Positions 1-12,282 of a DNA stretch of 64,000 bases are shown here, piece after piece; positions within the stretch are counted from its first letter, which is position 1, and each line of letters begins with the position of its first letter. The stretch comes from Dioszegia crocea (taxonomy: Eukaryota > Basidiomycota > Tremellomycetes > Tremellales > Bulleribasidiaceae), in NCBI GenBank assembly GCA_001600615.1, contig BCKK01000004.1, positions 855,316-919,315 of the forward strand. Direction: 5' to 3'. The notes under the pieces are model-generated. The model made no database searches. It was not told the origin of the DNA and worked only from the letters and a program-made list of their open reading frames with translations. The translations under genes and the position numbers were made by a program.

Positions 1-363
1 ACCAGATATGCTCTCAAATCCGAGTGCAAGGCAGACTTAAGCCTTGAATAGTCTGTACCCTATGCTGTCCCCTGGCCGGCGACCATACCGCCATTCGCAG
101 CACTCGATGCTGCGACTTGACACTTCCCACCTTGTCTAGTCTTTACTTGACTTTTACTCCCCAGTTGATGATGGCCGACTGTAGACGAGAAGTAGCAGTC
201 CCATCGGCAGCAATGCTGACGCATACTTCGTTGCACTGATCGCCCAAATAAGGAGCAAATCATCTTATAAACCTGTCTTGCCCTACTATCCTAATTACGC
301 CGTGAGGCCCTACCTATCCCTGACGAATGCTAGACTAGCAGAAAGGTCACCGCCCTCTCCCCG
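1..363. other. Edge region without a supported gene
   Basis: The open frames here are short and show no recognisable motif. The stretch lies downstream of the minus-strand glycoprotein gene that ends at 364 and probably holds its 3' UTR. I see no RNA gene or repeat. Confidence 0.4.
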
Positions 364-1544
364 TCACCTATCCTGCCTCTCCTCGTCCCAAGCATCCTTC
401 TCCCCATCTGCCGCACCGCCGTTCCTCATAGACCCATCACTGTCCACCCGGAAGTCCCTCGTAGGGAGCTCGGGCACAGCCTTCGGTGCGCCAATCCGCC
501 TTGATCTCAGCGCCTCCATCAACGTTCGCCGTCTTCCCCGCTTGGCGTCATCTTTTGCCGGTATCGAATCGGGCTTGACTTGTGGACGGTGTTTGCGGAT
601 CACTAGGAAAAAGTAGAGGATGCCGCAAAGAGTGGAAAGTAAGATGACGGATCCGAATGCAATGACAAAGATGAGGACGGGGGACCAGGCGAAGGTGTGA
701 GGCGAGCAAACGAGAGGCTGGGATGTGGCCGAGGCGGGCGCAGGAGTAGCGGGACCATTGAGCGATCTGTTGGATTGAGCGGTAGGGGAAGAAGAGGGTG
801 TAGCGGACTTCGAGGCGGATTGGCTAGGCATGCTGAGTTGATCAGTCTCTGTCGTCAAGTCAGACTTACGATACTGTCATCTGAGCCAATCCAGTCTCCA
901 CCACCGCATAGTCAAAAGTGAACGCCTTGCCCTGCTCCATATTGACCATGGTGAGATTATGGAGCCCGCTCTCCAGACCCTTGGACGAAAAGAGGAGATA
1001 CTGCATGTCGACGTCGTTGAGTGCGTTGTAGGCTCCCAGTAGTGTGTTGTCCAGTACGGCAGCAAAGGTACCTTGCAAAGGACCCGTCAGACCATAGACG
1101 GCTATCCCAGTGCCTGATGATGTCAGCTATTGATTGCCAGTAGGAGGGGTTTAACTCACCGTTGAATAGGATCTGGTTCGATGAATGTTTCGCCGTCGTC
1201 CAACTCACAGTCCCACTATGGAACTGCTTCAAGAGCGGCCTCATCCGCCCCACTTCCCCAGCATCCAGAAAGTGATCAGCAGTCGCGTTCTGGCTCATCA
1301 TGTTCCATCCTGGAGAGAGGGACAGGCGAGGTGTATCCCAATCCGCATCGTCAATGAAGTAAGTAGACATGATTGATGCTAGTTGTGAGGATGTGAGCGC
1401 GAGTTGCAGGCCAGTGATGAAGGGGAGCAACGCTCAGTATATATGCGACAATGCTTGGGACTGACGAGTGTGCGGGGGAACGGGGTGATTAGCTTTAGCT
1501 TATCCCAAAAGGTTACCGTTGACGGCTTTCGAGTCAACCTCCAT
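364..1544 (-). CDS. Secreted/plasma-membrane glycoprotein, one transmembrane segment
   Basis: I read four exons. A provisional ATG at 1544 (MEVDSKAVN) splices in phase at a donor (G|GTAACC) to an exon beginning near 1433 that encodes a hydrophobic signal-like stretch (LLPFITGLQLALTSS). The next exons carry an extracellular domain with N-glycosylation sites (NAT, NLT) and a beta-rich pattern (GIAVYGLTGPLQGTFAAVLD). Fungal membrane proteins with this galactose-binding-like fold usually have such an ectodomain. The last exon has a Ser/Thr/Pro-rich stalk, a membrane helix (VLIFVIAFGSVILLSTLCGI) and a basic cytoplasmic tail (RGRRRTLMEALRSRR). Substrate and partner are unknown. The stretch 1545-1759 to the next gene holds the promoter. 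The N-terminal exon is the weakest part, since there is no in-frame ATG before the hydrophobic stretch without splicing. Confidence 0.6.
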
Positions 1545-1759
1545 GCGGTCCAGGTGCCTTTGCTTGTTTGGTGTAGAGTTATTGACACCCCCCTCCCGTT
1601 GGTACTGACCAAAGGACTCTGAATACCTCATGATCGCACGGCCCCTTTGTTCCCAGACGGAGTGTCGAAGCCTGAAGGATGCGCCAAGCAACTCAGACCA
1701 GCAGCGCCATGGGCCTGCATCATCCGCAAAATCCCGACTCCTAAAGTACCCCAAACTCC

Positions 1760-4700
1760 TCAACGCATGTTCCCTTCAATAATCTTGTATTGAACCTCTC
1801 CCGCATGCCTCGATCTTCCACCTCGCCGTCTCCATGCCCGCTTGGTGATTGCGATAAGCCGCGCGATTGGCCGCTCGGCATACCGCTCAAAGCCAAAGCA
1901 GAGGACGATATTGACGATTGCGACGAGCAGGAGTTGAAGTTGGAATGAGGTAGGTAGGTCGATTATGTCTAGGACATTGGCGATCCATTCTGTTGGTGCG
2001 AGGAGGACGTAAGTGCTGAAGCCGCCTAGACCGACTAGGCAGATCATGAGTAGAGCTGAGGAGTTAGCTATTTCCGCGCTCACTACAAAGACCAATAGCT
2101 TACCGTTCGAGTAGATTGGTTTACGGTAGGGTGGTCCGACACTGAAGACACCGGCGACTAAGATGTACTGGAAGCAAGACAAGAGGAATAAGGCTGTATT
2201 CTCATAGTTGAAAGTTTCCAGTTTGTCGCTGTTAACATCGGGTTTGGTGTACCTGAAATCATCAGCTGTGATCAAGAGGGGCCGACTGGGACATACCATG
2301 ATTGTTGTCGGACCCAGATGAAGACAAAGATCTGAGCGATGGAGTTGATGGCGATCTGTCCGATGATACTAGTCAAGACTTTCTTGGATACGAGCGAAGC
2401 GGTAGGTCGTTTTGGGTGAATCTTGGGGAACGGTAGTGTTCGGCCCATAGCCACGGCGATAGGGATGATGACGAAGAGATCGATGTACAGGAATCTGGGT
2501 TTGTGAGCTATGGTCTTACACCAGGGGACACTGTAGCTTACTGGAAGTCTCCGAGACTTGAAGCGAAAGAGTATAAGAGCGTGACGGTCGTAAACTGAAT
2601 CATGGAGTATAGAGCCCTGACAATAAGCTTGGACCGTAGTCACCAGAAAATGGATACTCACATGTACTTGAAGCAACTGAAACTCGTGACCAGCGCCGCT
2701 CGCCCTTCCTTGATGATCTCCACCATACAGCTGATATCCGGTATCCGACTCGTGAACGGCGCAGCAACACTTGCTTCAGCCTCGGAGAGCGAAACGCCCA
2801 CATCGGCAGCTTTCAGGGCGCCACAATCATTTGCGCCATCTCCGCAGAAAGCGACAGTGTAACCCAGCCCTTGGAGCCGTTCGACAAGTTCGGCCTTTTC
2901 GTCCGGTGACATCCGGGCGAAAATGACTCCTTTCACCAGCATCTGAAATGTCAGCTTCTGACCTGATGAGATTTTCGCCAGCTTACCCTTTCCATAGTTT
3001 CCAACTCTGCAAAGTCCAACATCCACTTGAAGACATCTCCAGTCAACGCTAGTTGATAGTCACTCATGTCCATCTCTCCAGCATCAACCGTCAACCCCTC
3101 CGTCTCGTGAACGACGGGTTTGAGAGTGTATTCGTCCAATTTGCTTCGCTCATCATCGACACTGGCCCAGTCTAGGCTGGCGCCCTCACCAGTTCCGGTT
3201 CCGGGGACGAATGTCGGGATGTAGACTGAAGCAGAGTGTGAGACGAGACCGCATTCTCTCGCGACGGAAATGGCAGTGCGAACGTTGTCGCCAGTGACCA
3301 TTCGACAGGCCAAGTGAGCGGCTCGCAGGGTATGGATGTTGGGTGCGGTATTGGGTTTGAGCTTGTTTTCGAATACGATAAAACCAAGGAATTGGAGGTC
3401 GGATTCGGCTTGTTCTCTGCTTGATCAGGCAAGGTCATGGCCGAGAGGGAGAAACTTACCGCCTCATACGCTGTGCCCGGAGCCATGTCATGCCCTCCAC
3501 ACTCTTTCCAGCGATAGCGATGACTCGGAAGCCGTTTCTGGTGTAGTATGAGAGCATGTCATCATAGTCGTTCGGGACTGTAGATTAGCCACGTCCAGAG
3601 TTGGGAATGGCTGTACATACAAGAAGCAGGATCACAGATATCCGGCATGACTTCCGGCGCGCCCTTGACATAGATCTCCATACTGGTAGATTTGAGTCGT
3701 TTGACAATGACGCTCATCCGCCGTAAGGCAGAGACAAAGTCAAATGTTCGAATCACACCCAATTCGAGGAAGTGAGCATGCTACAGAGTCAGCTGTGTGT
3801 GTGCGAGGATCACGATCGGACTATCTCACTTTTGTCCCTACTCGCATCGCATCCTCGACTTTCCACTTCTCCGACCCTGGAGGTCTCACAACAGTCTGCA
3901 CGAGCGCCTGTGGTCGAGCTTCACCAGCAGATTTCCCCTTCGTAACCATCCGACCCTGCCCCTCATCCAATGTCCAACCCGTATATTCGAACATCTTAAT
4001 GTCAAGCGGATCGCCAATGACCTCGCCATCAATCAACCTCAGCGCGTGACAAGTTGCCAAAGCGTACAGCAAGGGAGTCTTGCCTTTGGATCCACCGGTA
4101 GCTGGGACTTCGTTGACATCGCCGTGTAACTCCGAGAACCGCCCTTCGTGCTTGTCGATAGTCCGAACACCGAGTACATCCAGACCGTCCTCGGTAAGCG
4201 TGCCCGTCTTGTCGAAACAGATGACGTTGATTTTGCCTCCAATGTTGACTCGATTAGGGGAAATGCAGAAAATACCCTTTTTGCGGAGTCGGTCAATGGC
4301 GAAGGTGGTTCCGATGGTGAGAGTTGCCGGGAGGGCAGGCGGGACGACGATAGTGATTAGGTCTAGGGCACGAAGCATGATGGTATGCCATGCGATCTGA
4401 GATGTAAGTCTTTAGGTCCTGTGCTCGAGAAGGCTTGTCCAACTTACGCCCATCTGTACGAAGCCCACAGCGCTAACGGCAAAGCCGAGACCAGCGATGA
4501 TGGCGAGGACACCGATGAAGTTCATAGAGTCGCGACTTCCGAGTCAGCTCTAGCTTCGTTGATAGGTAGTAGACTTACTAGAACTTGAAACCCATAGGTT
4601 TGGGGAATAGCATACTCCTCACCAGCGCACCTTTGGTAGTGTTGAACCCGGTCCGAGTCACCATAGCCAGCGCAACCGGTTCTTCGCTCTTGGGTGCCCA

Positions 4701-7157
4701 TGTCGGTCTAGCTCCAGCTCTGACCCGAATGATCTTGGTTCCAGAGAACAAGTAGTGCTTGGCAAGATCATTGTCAATCTCACTACTGCCCTGCTTGGCC
4801 TCTCGGGACATTACTCGAAGACTGTCGTCCTTGACTGGGATTTTCGATACGGGGACGGACTCGCCAGTGAGCATTGACTCATTGACGATTGCGTCGCCTG
4901 AGAGTAAGAGAGAGTCGCATGGGACAACAGTGAGTGTTGGGTCGGATGCGTCGAATATGTCTCCGGGGACTAGGTCTTCACAGTCACGTCGTTCCCCTAC
5001 AGGTCAGCTTGGCTTCCGATAGAAGGGCATGACAGCTTACATTCGCCGTCCACCAATACGCTCATGTCACAATGGAATCGGGACATTTCCCGCATTCTCT
5101 CAATTGTCCGCTTGGTCTCGATCAACGTGCTGAGGATACTCGACACGCTGATGACGGCAATGGCGAAGGCGTAGTAGTAATAATCGTCAAGAGACCAAAG
5201 CACGATTGAGGCAATCTGGAAGACGTAGAAGGGGTGGAGCACCTGAAGTGTCAGATCACACATACAACCAGATAGGACCGACTGACCTCATCAATCAAGA
5301 GACCACCGACAGACTTGGCAGCGATGTCGATCATATTGCTGCCCATCAGTACTCGCCGTTGTTCCCTGGTTCCGTTGTCTAGGCCGTGCGCGACGGCTCG
5401 AGCGCTGGACCACCGAGGATCACGCCAGTCCCTGAAGGTAAGGTTTGACCCTTTGATCGGGCAGATACGTACCTGATCATAGCCCATCTTCCCGTTCCAG
5501 GCTCAAGCGCAAATCGGGTGTATCGATATTCCATGATTTTCAAGAAACCCATAGTCTCCTCCCAGGTCGTCTTCCCAGGCTCAAGATCCTGCGTGAGATC
5601 TTTGGCGGCACCGACTCCTCCTGGTTCTCCATTGATAGCATGCGTTGGGATTTGTGCTGACGAAGGCGATCCGACACCGTTCATTCGCGGATAGCTCAGG
5701 ACTGAGGCCGCGCGGGATGATCCGGCTCCAGGTACGATAGCTTGGGGGAAGACGGTAGAGAGTGGGTAAGGGTATGGGATGATTTGGAGGTCGATGATGT
5801 GAAGGTCGCCGAATGGAGTCTGTAGTCAGCACCGGGCATAACCGAAAGCTTACCTCGACCACAAGCCAAGAGCCCTCTTTAGCGTCGTCAAATGCCGTCT
5901 CTTTGCCGCAGAATCTGACCCATGTCCTGGGTACCCATCGTCCTACCAAACCCAGCACACCGAATGTCAAGACACACCCAAGCCACCAAAGGACATAACG
6001 GAACGGGTCTGTCCGGTAACATGTGAAACGGATCGACAGATCCTCGTCTGGCAGGAGTATGGTCTGGCGAGAGGGTACGGTAGTGACGGCGAAGTCTTTC
6101 GGTTCGACATCCTCGGAGAGTCGCCCTCCGCGATCGCCAAAGATGTCATCGCCGGACTTGGGGATAAGGGGGAGAGAAGGAGAGCCAGGTCGAGATTGGG
6201 GTGGCAAAGATGTGTCATCCGCCAAAGATGATGTGTAGCCTTCCTCGCCTTCGGGCCGATCTGAGAAATCGTCCTCCTCGTCACTCAGACCCCAGCCTGA
6301 CGAGCTCGGAGACGCAGATCGGGCTCGCGACTCTTGCGAGTCGTATGAGCCCCTTCTCGAGCGCGAGCTAGACCGCCGCCGCCGAGATGGTCCCTCCTCT
6401 TCGTCGCCTCCTTCGTCCCCTTCGTTCCGGCCAAAGCCCATGTAAGATACAATCTTGCTCAACGCGTTCCCCTTCAGCGGACTGCTTGGGCTGTCGTATC
6501 CGTCATCATCATCGCGGTGTCGCCCTTGGCGATCAAAGTACCCTTCTTGTGAATTGCTCGTGGCTCGGGTTTTCCGCTTGCCCTCGTACCGACGGGGAGA
6601 AGCCATACCGCCATGTTGAGAGCTACCCGCGCGAGGTGGCAGCGGTCTGCTCTCGAAAGTGGGAGAAAGCTCATCCTCCGAATCCGCAATGAACACCCCG
6701 CCACCAGCGGGAGATTGGAGAAGATCCTGCGAAGATCGTTGTCGGTGAGCGACAGAAGGACGGATGAAAGAGCTAGAGCGGCGAGAGGCCATGCTACCCC
6801 GCCGTGAGCTCGGACGGTGAGGTGCTCGAGTGATGGAGGAAGGGAAGATCCCGCGGTCTGCCTGTCAGTGTAGGCCTTCCTTTTACGAGCGCAGAACACA
6901 CCTGCACCATCGTTGTTCATCCAGCTCGCCCAGCTTCCAACCATCATATCTGGTGGTCCCTCTTCCTCCTCCCTCTTCCTTTCGATAAAGATGGCATCTA
7001 CCACCGCCTGAGGGGCATTCTCCGTGTAATCGTATCCCATCTTGTCCGCGTCGGCGTTGGCTCCCTTGCCTTTGTCTCCGGAATTTCCGCCAGTCGGTCG
7101 AGGGGTTACTGGAGCTGAAGGGCCCCCGTTACCCGAATGGAGGGGAAGAAGGGACAT
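1760..7157 (-). CDS. YPK9: P5B-type ATPase, vacuolar/lysosomal polyamine or cation transporter
   Basis: A large multi-exon P-type ATPase of roughly 1,500 residues. In order it shows an N-terminal Ser/Arg/Asp-rich cytosolic region, an actuator motif TGES (about 4,857-4,874), the membrane motif PPALP (about 4,323-4,343), the phosphorylation motif DKTGTLTED (4,187-4,213) and the hinge motif GDGAND (2,826-2,843). A run of C-terminal membrane helices follows. PPALP before DKTGT marks the P5B branch (Ypk9, ATP13A2), whereas P5A/Spf1 has PPELP. P5B pumps export polyamines from lysosome or vacuole and protect against metals such as manganese. I place the start at ATG 7157 (MSLLPLHSG), not at the in-frame ATG 6792. 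The upstream exon 7157-6902 is open and coding-like, and it joins in phase through an intron at 6901-6858 whose acceptor is GCAG. The catalytic residues are all present. Confidence 0.93.
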
Positions 7158-7600
7158 CTCTATAGGCCTATGTGAGTTGCTATGGGAGGTAAAGACCATC
7201 CATGCATGCTTTTGGTGGGTTAACTTTTGGTCCTGAGCTTGCCATAACACTCAGATATGGAACCAATGCATGACGTGGAATTGAACTACAGCTTAACATG
7301 GATGAAACAGGCAACTCGCTCCCTTCTACCTGCCGCTAACTCCTGCTTCTACTTCTACTTCGGCATGATGGACGAGAGACGTGTCTTCATAAGGCTCGAC
7401 TAATATTTAGGACCAGGTCCGCATATTCAGCTCCAGCTGTCAGACTCCCCAACCCTTCATCATCTCCAACTCCCGACTTGAGAGCATCGACTCAAGTCGT
7501 GTACGCTTCATGTCCTCTCTACTCTGACTGAGTGAATCCACATGTCCTGCCTCTGCGGTTGTCCTCTTTCTCTTACCACTAGATGTCAGCTTCCAATTGA
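7158..7600. other. Intergenic: YPK9 promoter and 3' end of the zinc-finger gene
   Basis: About 440 bases between two minus-strand genes. It should hold the YPK9 promoter and the 3' UTR of the upstream gene. No ORF with coding character, RNA gene or repeat was seen. Confidence 0.4.
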
Positions 7601-9497
7601 TCAATACACCTCAACATACGGGACTTGCCTCGACGATTCGCCCTCGGCCACGGCTTGCTGATATGCCACAGTAGTCGGCGCTGGACGGCTCTGGACCACA
7701 GGTCTCGGCACCTCAAGCTCCCTCACCATAGGTTCTATCCTCAACCGTCCATTGAGAGATCTGTTTCTGTTAGCGATGAAAGAGATACACACTTACCCCA
7801 TGTCCTCAGTGTAGACACCATTGCTCCTCACTTCTTCAACAAAGCTAGCAACGATCTGCGTCGCGCCTGTTTGGCTGGAGTTGAGTTCCACCATTAGTGA
7901 ATAGACACCGGGCAGCTTGACTAATATGTAAACGGAATGCGCAATCCCCTTACTGATTTACCCACCATTGTACAGCTTCTCCAATTCCCTCGCGAGTCTA
8001 GAATCCAGGGATTTCGACAAGCTGATGTCAAGCAGCGGGAATCTGGCCCTGGAGCAGTACTCCATGATCAGCTTTCAGCAACAAATTCCACTCACCCTAG
8101 ACCCAGACACCACAGCTGACGGGCTTATCCTGAAGACCCTACCCCCTCGGCATTGCAACACACAGCCCCTTTCCTTGACCTCCCATGCCACAGTGTCGAC
8201 GTCCAGATTATGGGAATCGCCGCCAATATCGCTCAATGTGACTGCTATCGCACGATTGATGATGTCACTTTGGGCGATTTGCTATAGTGGTCAATTAGGC
8301 GCATGCATCCAATGAAATCGTCAGACTCACGCTGTCCCGACTTGTCGTACCTTCCCCAGGCACATCGTCGAGACCCATCTGCTCGCCCATCTGATCATCA
8401 CGCCCTTGGAAAGCTTGAGACTGCTCTCGGTTTGGCCTTCTTGCCTCCTGCTCCACCCCTGTACCGCCAATACCTGGACTAGGCATTCGCGCGTCGTCAC
8501 CTCCGCTTCCTCCCATATCAACATCTTCCTCTTCCATCACCCTAGTTGCCCGTTCTCGTAGCCGGAGAACAGGCTCACCCCGCCCGGTGTCCTCCTTGGG
8601 TCCTGGCACACGTGCGCCGTTTTGCTGAATAGGGGATATGTCGTCATTGTCGAATTGGGTCGGCCCGTAGTTGAAATCTGGGTCGTCGAAGTCTTGGGGG
8701 TCTGGGCTATGGATAGGGGATGAAAATTGAGGGGATTCGGTGCGAGTGGTTCGACGACTGACGTCAGCTTCCTGGAAACCTGCTGGACTTACGTAGACTT
8801 CAAAGACTGAAGGTCTGGTTGCTTATCCTCTTGCTGATACTCATCATCCTCATCATCATCTTCGTCATCCTCATCATTTCCCCGTCCACGCCTGGGCCTC
8901 TTCCCTTTGTCACTCCCGGCTGATGTCGATCCCCGCCTGGTTCCGGGTCGACGAGATGATTTCAGTACATTGTCGAGCTCCTCGTCCGGGGGATCTTCAT
9001 CCTCGCTACCTTCATATGGTGTCAAGGACGGACACACAGTGCACGATGCGGCATGGGATTTGAAGTTCTTCGTGCTGGTGGTCCCGCCTTCCTTCGTTGA
9101 CAATCTCTTCCCACACCCACTGTTTGATCAGCTTGCCCCTGTCCACAAATACCAATCGCTAAACCGGGACTTACCTGCATATCCAAGCCCATAGCCATGG
9201 TACCGTTCCTCCTCTTCTCAACTCAGCTTCTTGCTCTTTCGGACTCTTCTTGTCCCATTTGTCCACCTTCTCCTTTTGCCACTCGGCCATCTCCCATCTC
9301 TGAGCGGGGACCGCAAAGGCGCGCCGGATGATGTCGCTCTTGCAATCGAGCAGCAACTTATGCTGGTCCTCGAAAGCCTCATCTTGTCCTTTGCGCTGGA
9401 TGTGGTTGAGGGTAAGGCCGCTCATCCGTTCGGGGTTGAGGTTGTTGGCGAACCAGATACACTCCCGAGTCGTGCGAGGCACTCGGATCAGGACCAT
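7601..9497 (-). CDS. Unknown nuclear-type protein with BED-like CxxC...Hx3C zinc finger
   Basis: I read at least six exons. Exon 1 (ATG 9497) begins MVLIRVPRTTRECIWFANN and ends in WAWIC. A canonical GTAAGT intron joins it in phase 2 to SGCGKRLST and then TKNFKSHAASC. The junction creates C-x2-C, followed after about 20 residues by H-x3-C, with aromatic residues before it and an NF before the histidine. That arrangement resembles BED-type zinc fingers. Next comes an acidic/basic low-complexity stretch (KGKRPRRGRG, then an Asp/Glu run) that suggests nuclear location. After that are an unknown region and a C-terminal part ending VEVY at 7601. BED fingers occur in chromatin proteins and hAT transposases. 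I see no hAT catalytic or dimerisation domain, so a host regulator or a domesticated fragment is possible. The function is not known. Confidence 0.6.
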
Positions 9498-9851
9498 GAT
9501 ACTACCCCTCGTCAGTCCGCATCGTCTAAGTCATACCAGCCTACTTACTGGGGTATGCTGTGGCTGATCCAGCCCGGATGTTGTATGATTGATCCAGTGA
9601 AGGGAGTCTGAAGTTTGATGAAGGAAAGAAGCAAGATACCGCTGACGTAATACGTTTCAGCCTTGTGTTTCAAATTTCGTTGTTGAGACTGCTATCGCCT
9701 CTACAGCGTTAAGATACTATGCCTCGCTATGCAGGTCCCATGAATCATAGAGGCTGCATGACATGTACAATGGGAATCCATTCATCAGATTAAGAAGCAC
9801 ACCCGAGATGTTGACTGAGATTCGCCCTTTTGCGCCACCCTACATTTCTCA
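9498..9851. other. Intergenic: promoter of zinc-finger gene, 3' region of permease
   Basis: About 350 bases. It should contain the promoter of the minus-strand gene starting at 9497 and the 3' UTR of the permease ending at 9852. I see no conserved motif or additional gene. Confidence 0.4.
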
Positions 9852-11730
9852 CTACAACTGATACTTGAAGCCAGCCTCAATCTGCACACGGGTCGGGCCA
9901 TTGATGCCAAGGTCTTCTCCGCGCTCGATCCTCCTGTTCTGACGCCTGAGGTACCACCAGGTCAAGGCTGCGGCCAAGACGACACCGACACTCGCGGCGA
10001 GATCCACGGCAAAAGCGAGAACGTATCGGGGGGCGTCGGAATACAAGTATGACTTATTTTATCAGCTATCCGATCGCTGGGGAGTCACAGGAGGGCCTCC
10101 GCTTACAGTCCAAATGTTAGGCGTATTGCAGATAGAGTTGATTAAGGCGTAGACAATCGCTCGCTTGATGGCGGGACCGGTGATTGAGGAAGAAATCCAA
10201 GAAAGGACCACAATTGAGGCGGAGTAGAAGGATCCTGGGAGCAAGACCATAGCGACGTAGCGGGCGGCCACGTTGGTCGTAGAGATGGCGATAATGTTGG
10301 CGATGATGGTGACGAAGAAGGGGCAGATGATGTGGAGGGCTCGCTCCTGCTTCTTGTCTGAGTGCCAGCCATTGATAGTAATCGCCACGCAGCAGATGAG
10401 GTAGGGGGGCGCGGTGATTGCTAGCGTGATGGTACGACTGAAGCCAAGGCCGTTGACGACGATCTGATCATATCAGTACAGGCTGAAGGGTAAACCGAAA
10501 TAGGGTCGAAGCGCGGATCGAAAGAGGGAACTTACGGGGAAGAAGTTCGTGACACTTGCAGCGATCTGTCAGATCAGCACCAGCTCAAGCTATCCACGCC
10601 TAGGGCCCCACTCACGTAGTTCATCTGCAAGACCAAGCACAGCAACCATGTCTTGGGGTCCGAGACGGCCAACCAGAAAGCCTTTCCAACGCCCATCTCA
10701 TCCGTGGCATCTTTCGTTGCTCGATCGACCTCCAATCGGTACTGTAGCTGCGCCTTCTCCCTCTCGTCAAGCCATTTGATGTTCCTGGGGGTGTTGGGCA
10801 TCCATATGATAAAGATGGCTCCGAGCCCTACTGTCATTGCACCTTCGACAATGAAGAGCCAGCGCCATCCTGAGAGTCCGTGTGTGCCACCCAAGTTCAA
10901 GATGGCGAGAGCAAATAGACCACCAAAGGCATTTCCGATTTGAGATCCAGAGTAGAGAATGGCGGTACGGAAAGCCATGGCCTTCTTCTCGTAGAAAAGA
11001 CTCAAGAGGAAGATAGCACCGGGGCTATAGGATGAGCTCTGACCATCTCGGCTGACACAGGTCACTCACAAAAAGGCAGCCTCGGTGAATCCCAAGATGG
11101 TACGACAAATAACAAGACCTGCGTAACCCTGTACGGCACCAGTGCAACCTGAAACTAAGCCCCAGGCCATGCACATCAGGCAGATGTAGACACCGGGCGC
11201 CTTGATCTTGGCTACGATCATGTTGGACGGGATCTACATAGTCAGATTGAGCCGAAAAGTTGGGGTATGAAGTGCTCACTTGAAGGGCGACATATCCGGC
11301 AAACAAGATTGCCACCGCGGTCTGATATTGAACAGCGGACAGACCAAGCTCGACGTCGATGAAGGCTAGCTTCGCGCTAGCTATATTCTGTCTATCAACT
11401 GTTTGTGTCAGCCACACCGCCATGGGACGCGAAAAAGTGACAGCTTACGATAATTACTGCGGTATTAGCTCTGCTCACAGAACTCGAACAAAGACCGACT
11501 TACAGAATGTACAGAGCGACCAGAGTTGGCATGAGCAGGATGTCGAGCTTCCTTGTTGTGCTCTTGTCGATAACCGCGATCTCCTCATCGCTGAGACCCT
11601 CTAGGATAGCGGGCTTAGTGATGGCAAGATGACGATCAACGCCATCGTCGCTGCCGGTCTTGTGGAGGTTGGGTTGGTCCGAGAGGGAAGCGTGTTCCGC
11701 ATCGTACTTCTCGTCGTCAATTTTCGACAT
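9852..11730 (-). CDS. MFS permease, allantoate/anion:cation symporter (DAL5-like) family
   Basis: A multi-exon transporter starting MSKIDDEKYD (ATG 11730), with a cytosolic N-tail and about twelve membrane segments. Family marks are DRQNIASAKLAF in the first helix-loop, ICRTILGFTEAAF before the central region, GWRWLFIVEGAMT, and MPNTPRNIKWLDEREK before the long cytosolic loop. The C-terminal tail is RRIERGEDLG and later GFKYQL. These marks place it with fungal anion:cation symporters such as Dal5 (allantoate), Tna1 (nicotinate) and related vitamin permeases. The substrate cannot be told from sequence. A TATA-like TATAAG lies about 66 bases upstream of the ATG, and a 14-base palindrome lies about 155 bases upstream, so inducible control is plausible. 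All exons join in canonical GT-AG style as far as I checked. Confidence 0.85.
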
Positions 11731-11795
11731 GGCTGTGGATAGAGGAATGCCGGGGGGAAAGATGGAGTCCCCTCCCTCTCCATAGGAGCTCCATA

Positions 11796-11801
11796 CTTAT
11801 A
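11796..11801 (-). promoter_or_regulatory. TATA-like box of the MFS permease
   Basis: On the minus strand this reads TATAAG, about 66 bases before the permease ATG at 11730. Spacing and orientation fit a core promoter element. Many fungal promoters lack a strict TATA, so this is only suggestive. Confidence 0.45.
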
Positions 11802-11885
11802 GAGCGGGAGGCAGCGGGGCTCGGTCGGTATCTTTCGGCTCTATACGCGTCGAGCGGAAAAATTCCAGCGACCGAGAATTGCCGG

Positions 11886-11899
11886 TAAACCGCGGTTTA
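11886..11899. promoter_or_regulatory. Perfect 14-base palindrome, candidate operator for the permease
   Basis: TAAACCGCGGTTTA is its own reverse complement. It is flanked by CCGG on one side and GGGCGG on the other, so several CGG/CCG triplets are clustered. Fungal Zn2Cys6 regulators usually bind paired CGG triplets as dimers. The site is about 155 bases upstream of the permease ATG, which would suit substrate-induced control. Function is inferred. Confidence 0.4.
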
Positions 11900-11901
11900 G
11901 G

Positions 11902-12282
11902 GCGGCATTCGAAGGGATCCGGGCCTAAGATTAGCAGCTATTCTTAGCGCCTGCTAGCCCCGAGCGGCATCGGCATCCACCGGCACCCAATTATTTACGT
12001 TATTACTCTTGGCGTTAATTTCACACAAATTCGATCAGTACGTACTCAACGTAGCCGTACTCTAGTCAGTAACCTTCAGTAACTAGTGACTGTCTGTGAG
12101 AGTCTGTGAGCCTCTGTCAACTCCAGTCATGAGATCAGCCAAGTCAGCCTCCCAAGAATCGCAGAACAAGCGGTCTCAGGAGGGTGTCGACAATGTTGCT
12201 CAAGACGCTGAGGAAGAGGAGTATTCACAGCACCGGACCTGAGATTCTAGATCCATACATCAACCTACTCCTACCCTTGAGA
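11902..12282. other. Intergenic region between permease promoter and RPA190 3' end
   Basis: This stretch has an AT-rich block around 11,990-12,040, short direct repeats of TCTGTGAG near 12,100 and a small plus-strand ORF (listed separately). It should hold the upstream part of the permease promoter and the RPA190 3' UTR. Confidence 0.4.
12129..12242 (+). CDS. Possible 37-residue acidic ORF or gene remnant
   Basis: The ORF begins MRSAKSASQESQNKRSQ and ends with a run of Glu before YSQHRT. Its Ser/Gln/Lys start and acidic end look like the N-terminus of a nuclear protein. No splice donor or downstream exon can be attached, because RPA190 occupies the following bases on the other strand. It may be a fragment left by a rearrangement, an unrelated short ORF or chance. 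I do not recognise it. Confidence 0.2.
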   Translation: MRSAKSASQESQNKRSQEGVDNVAQDAEEEEYSQHRT

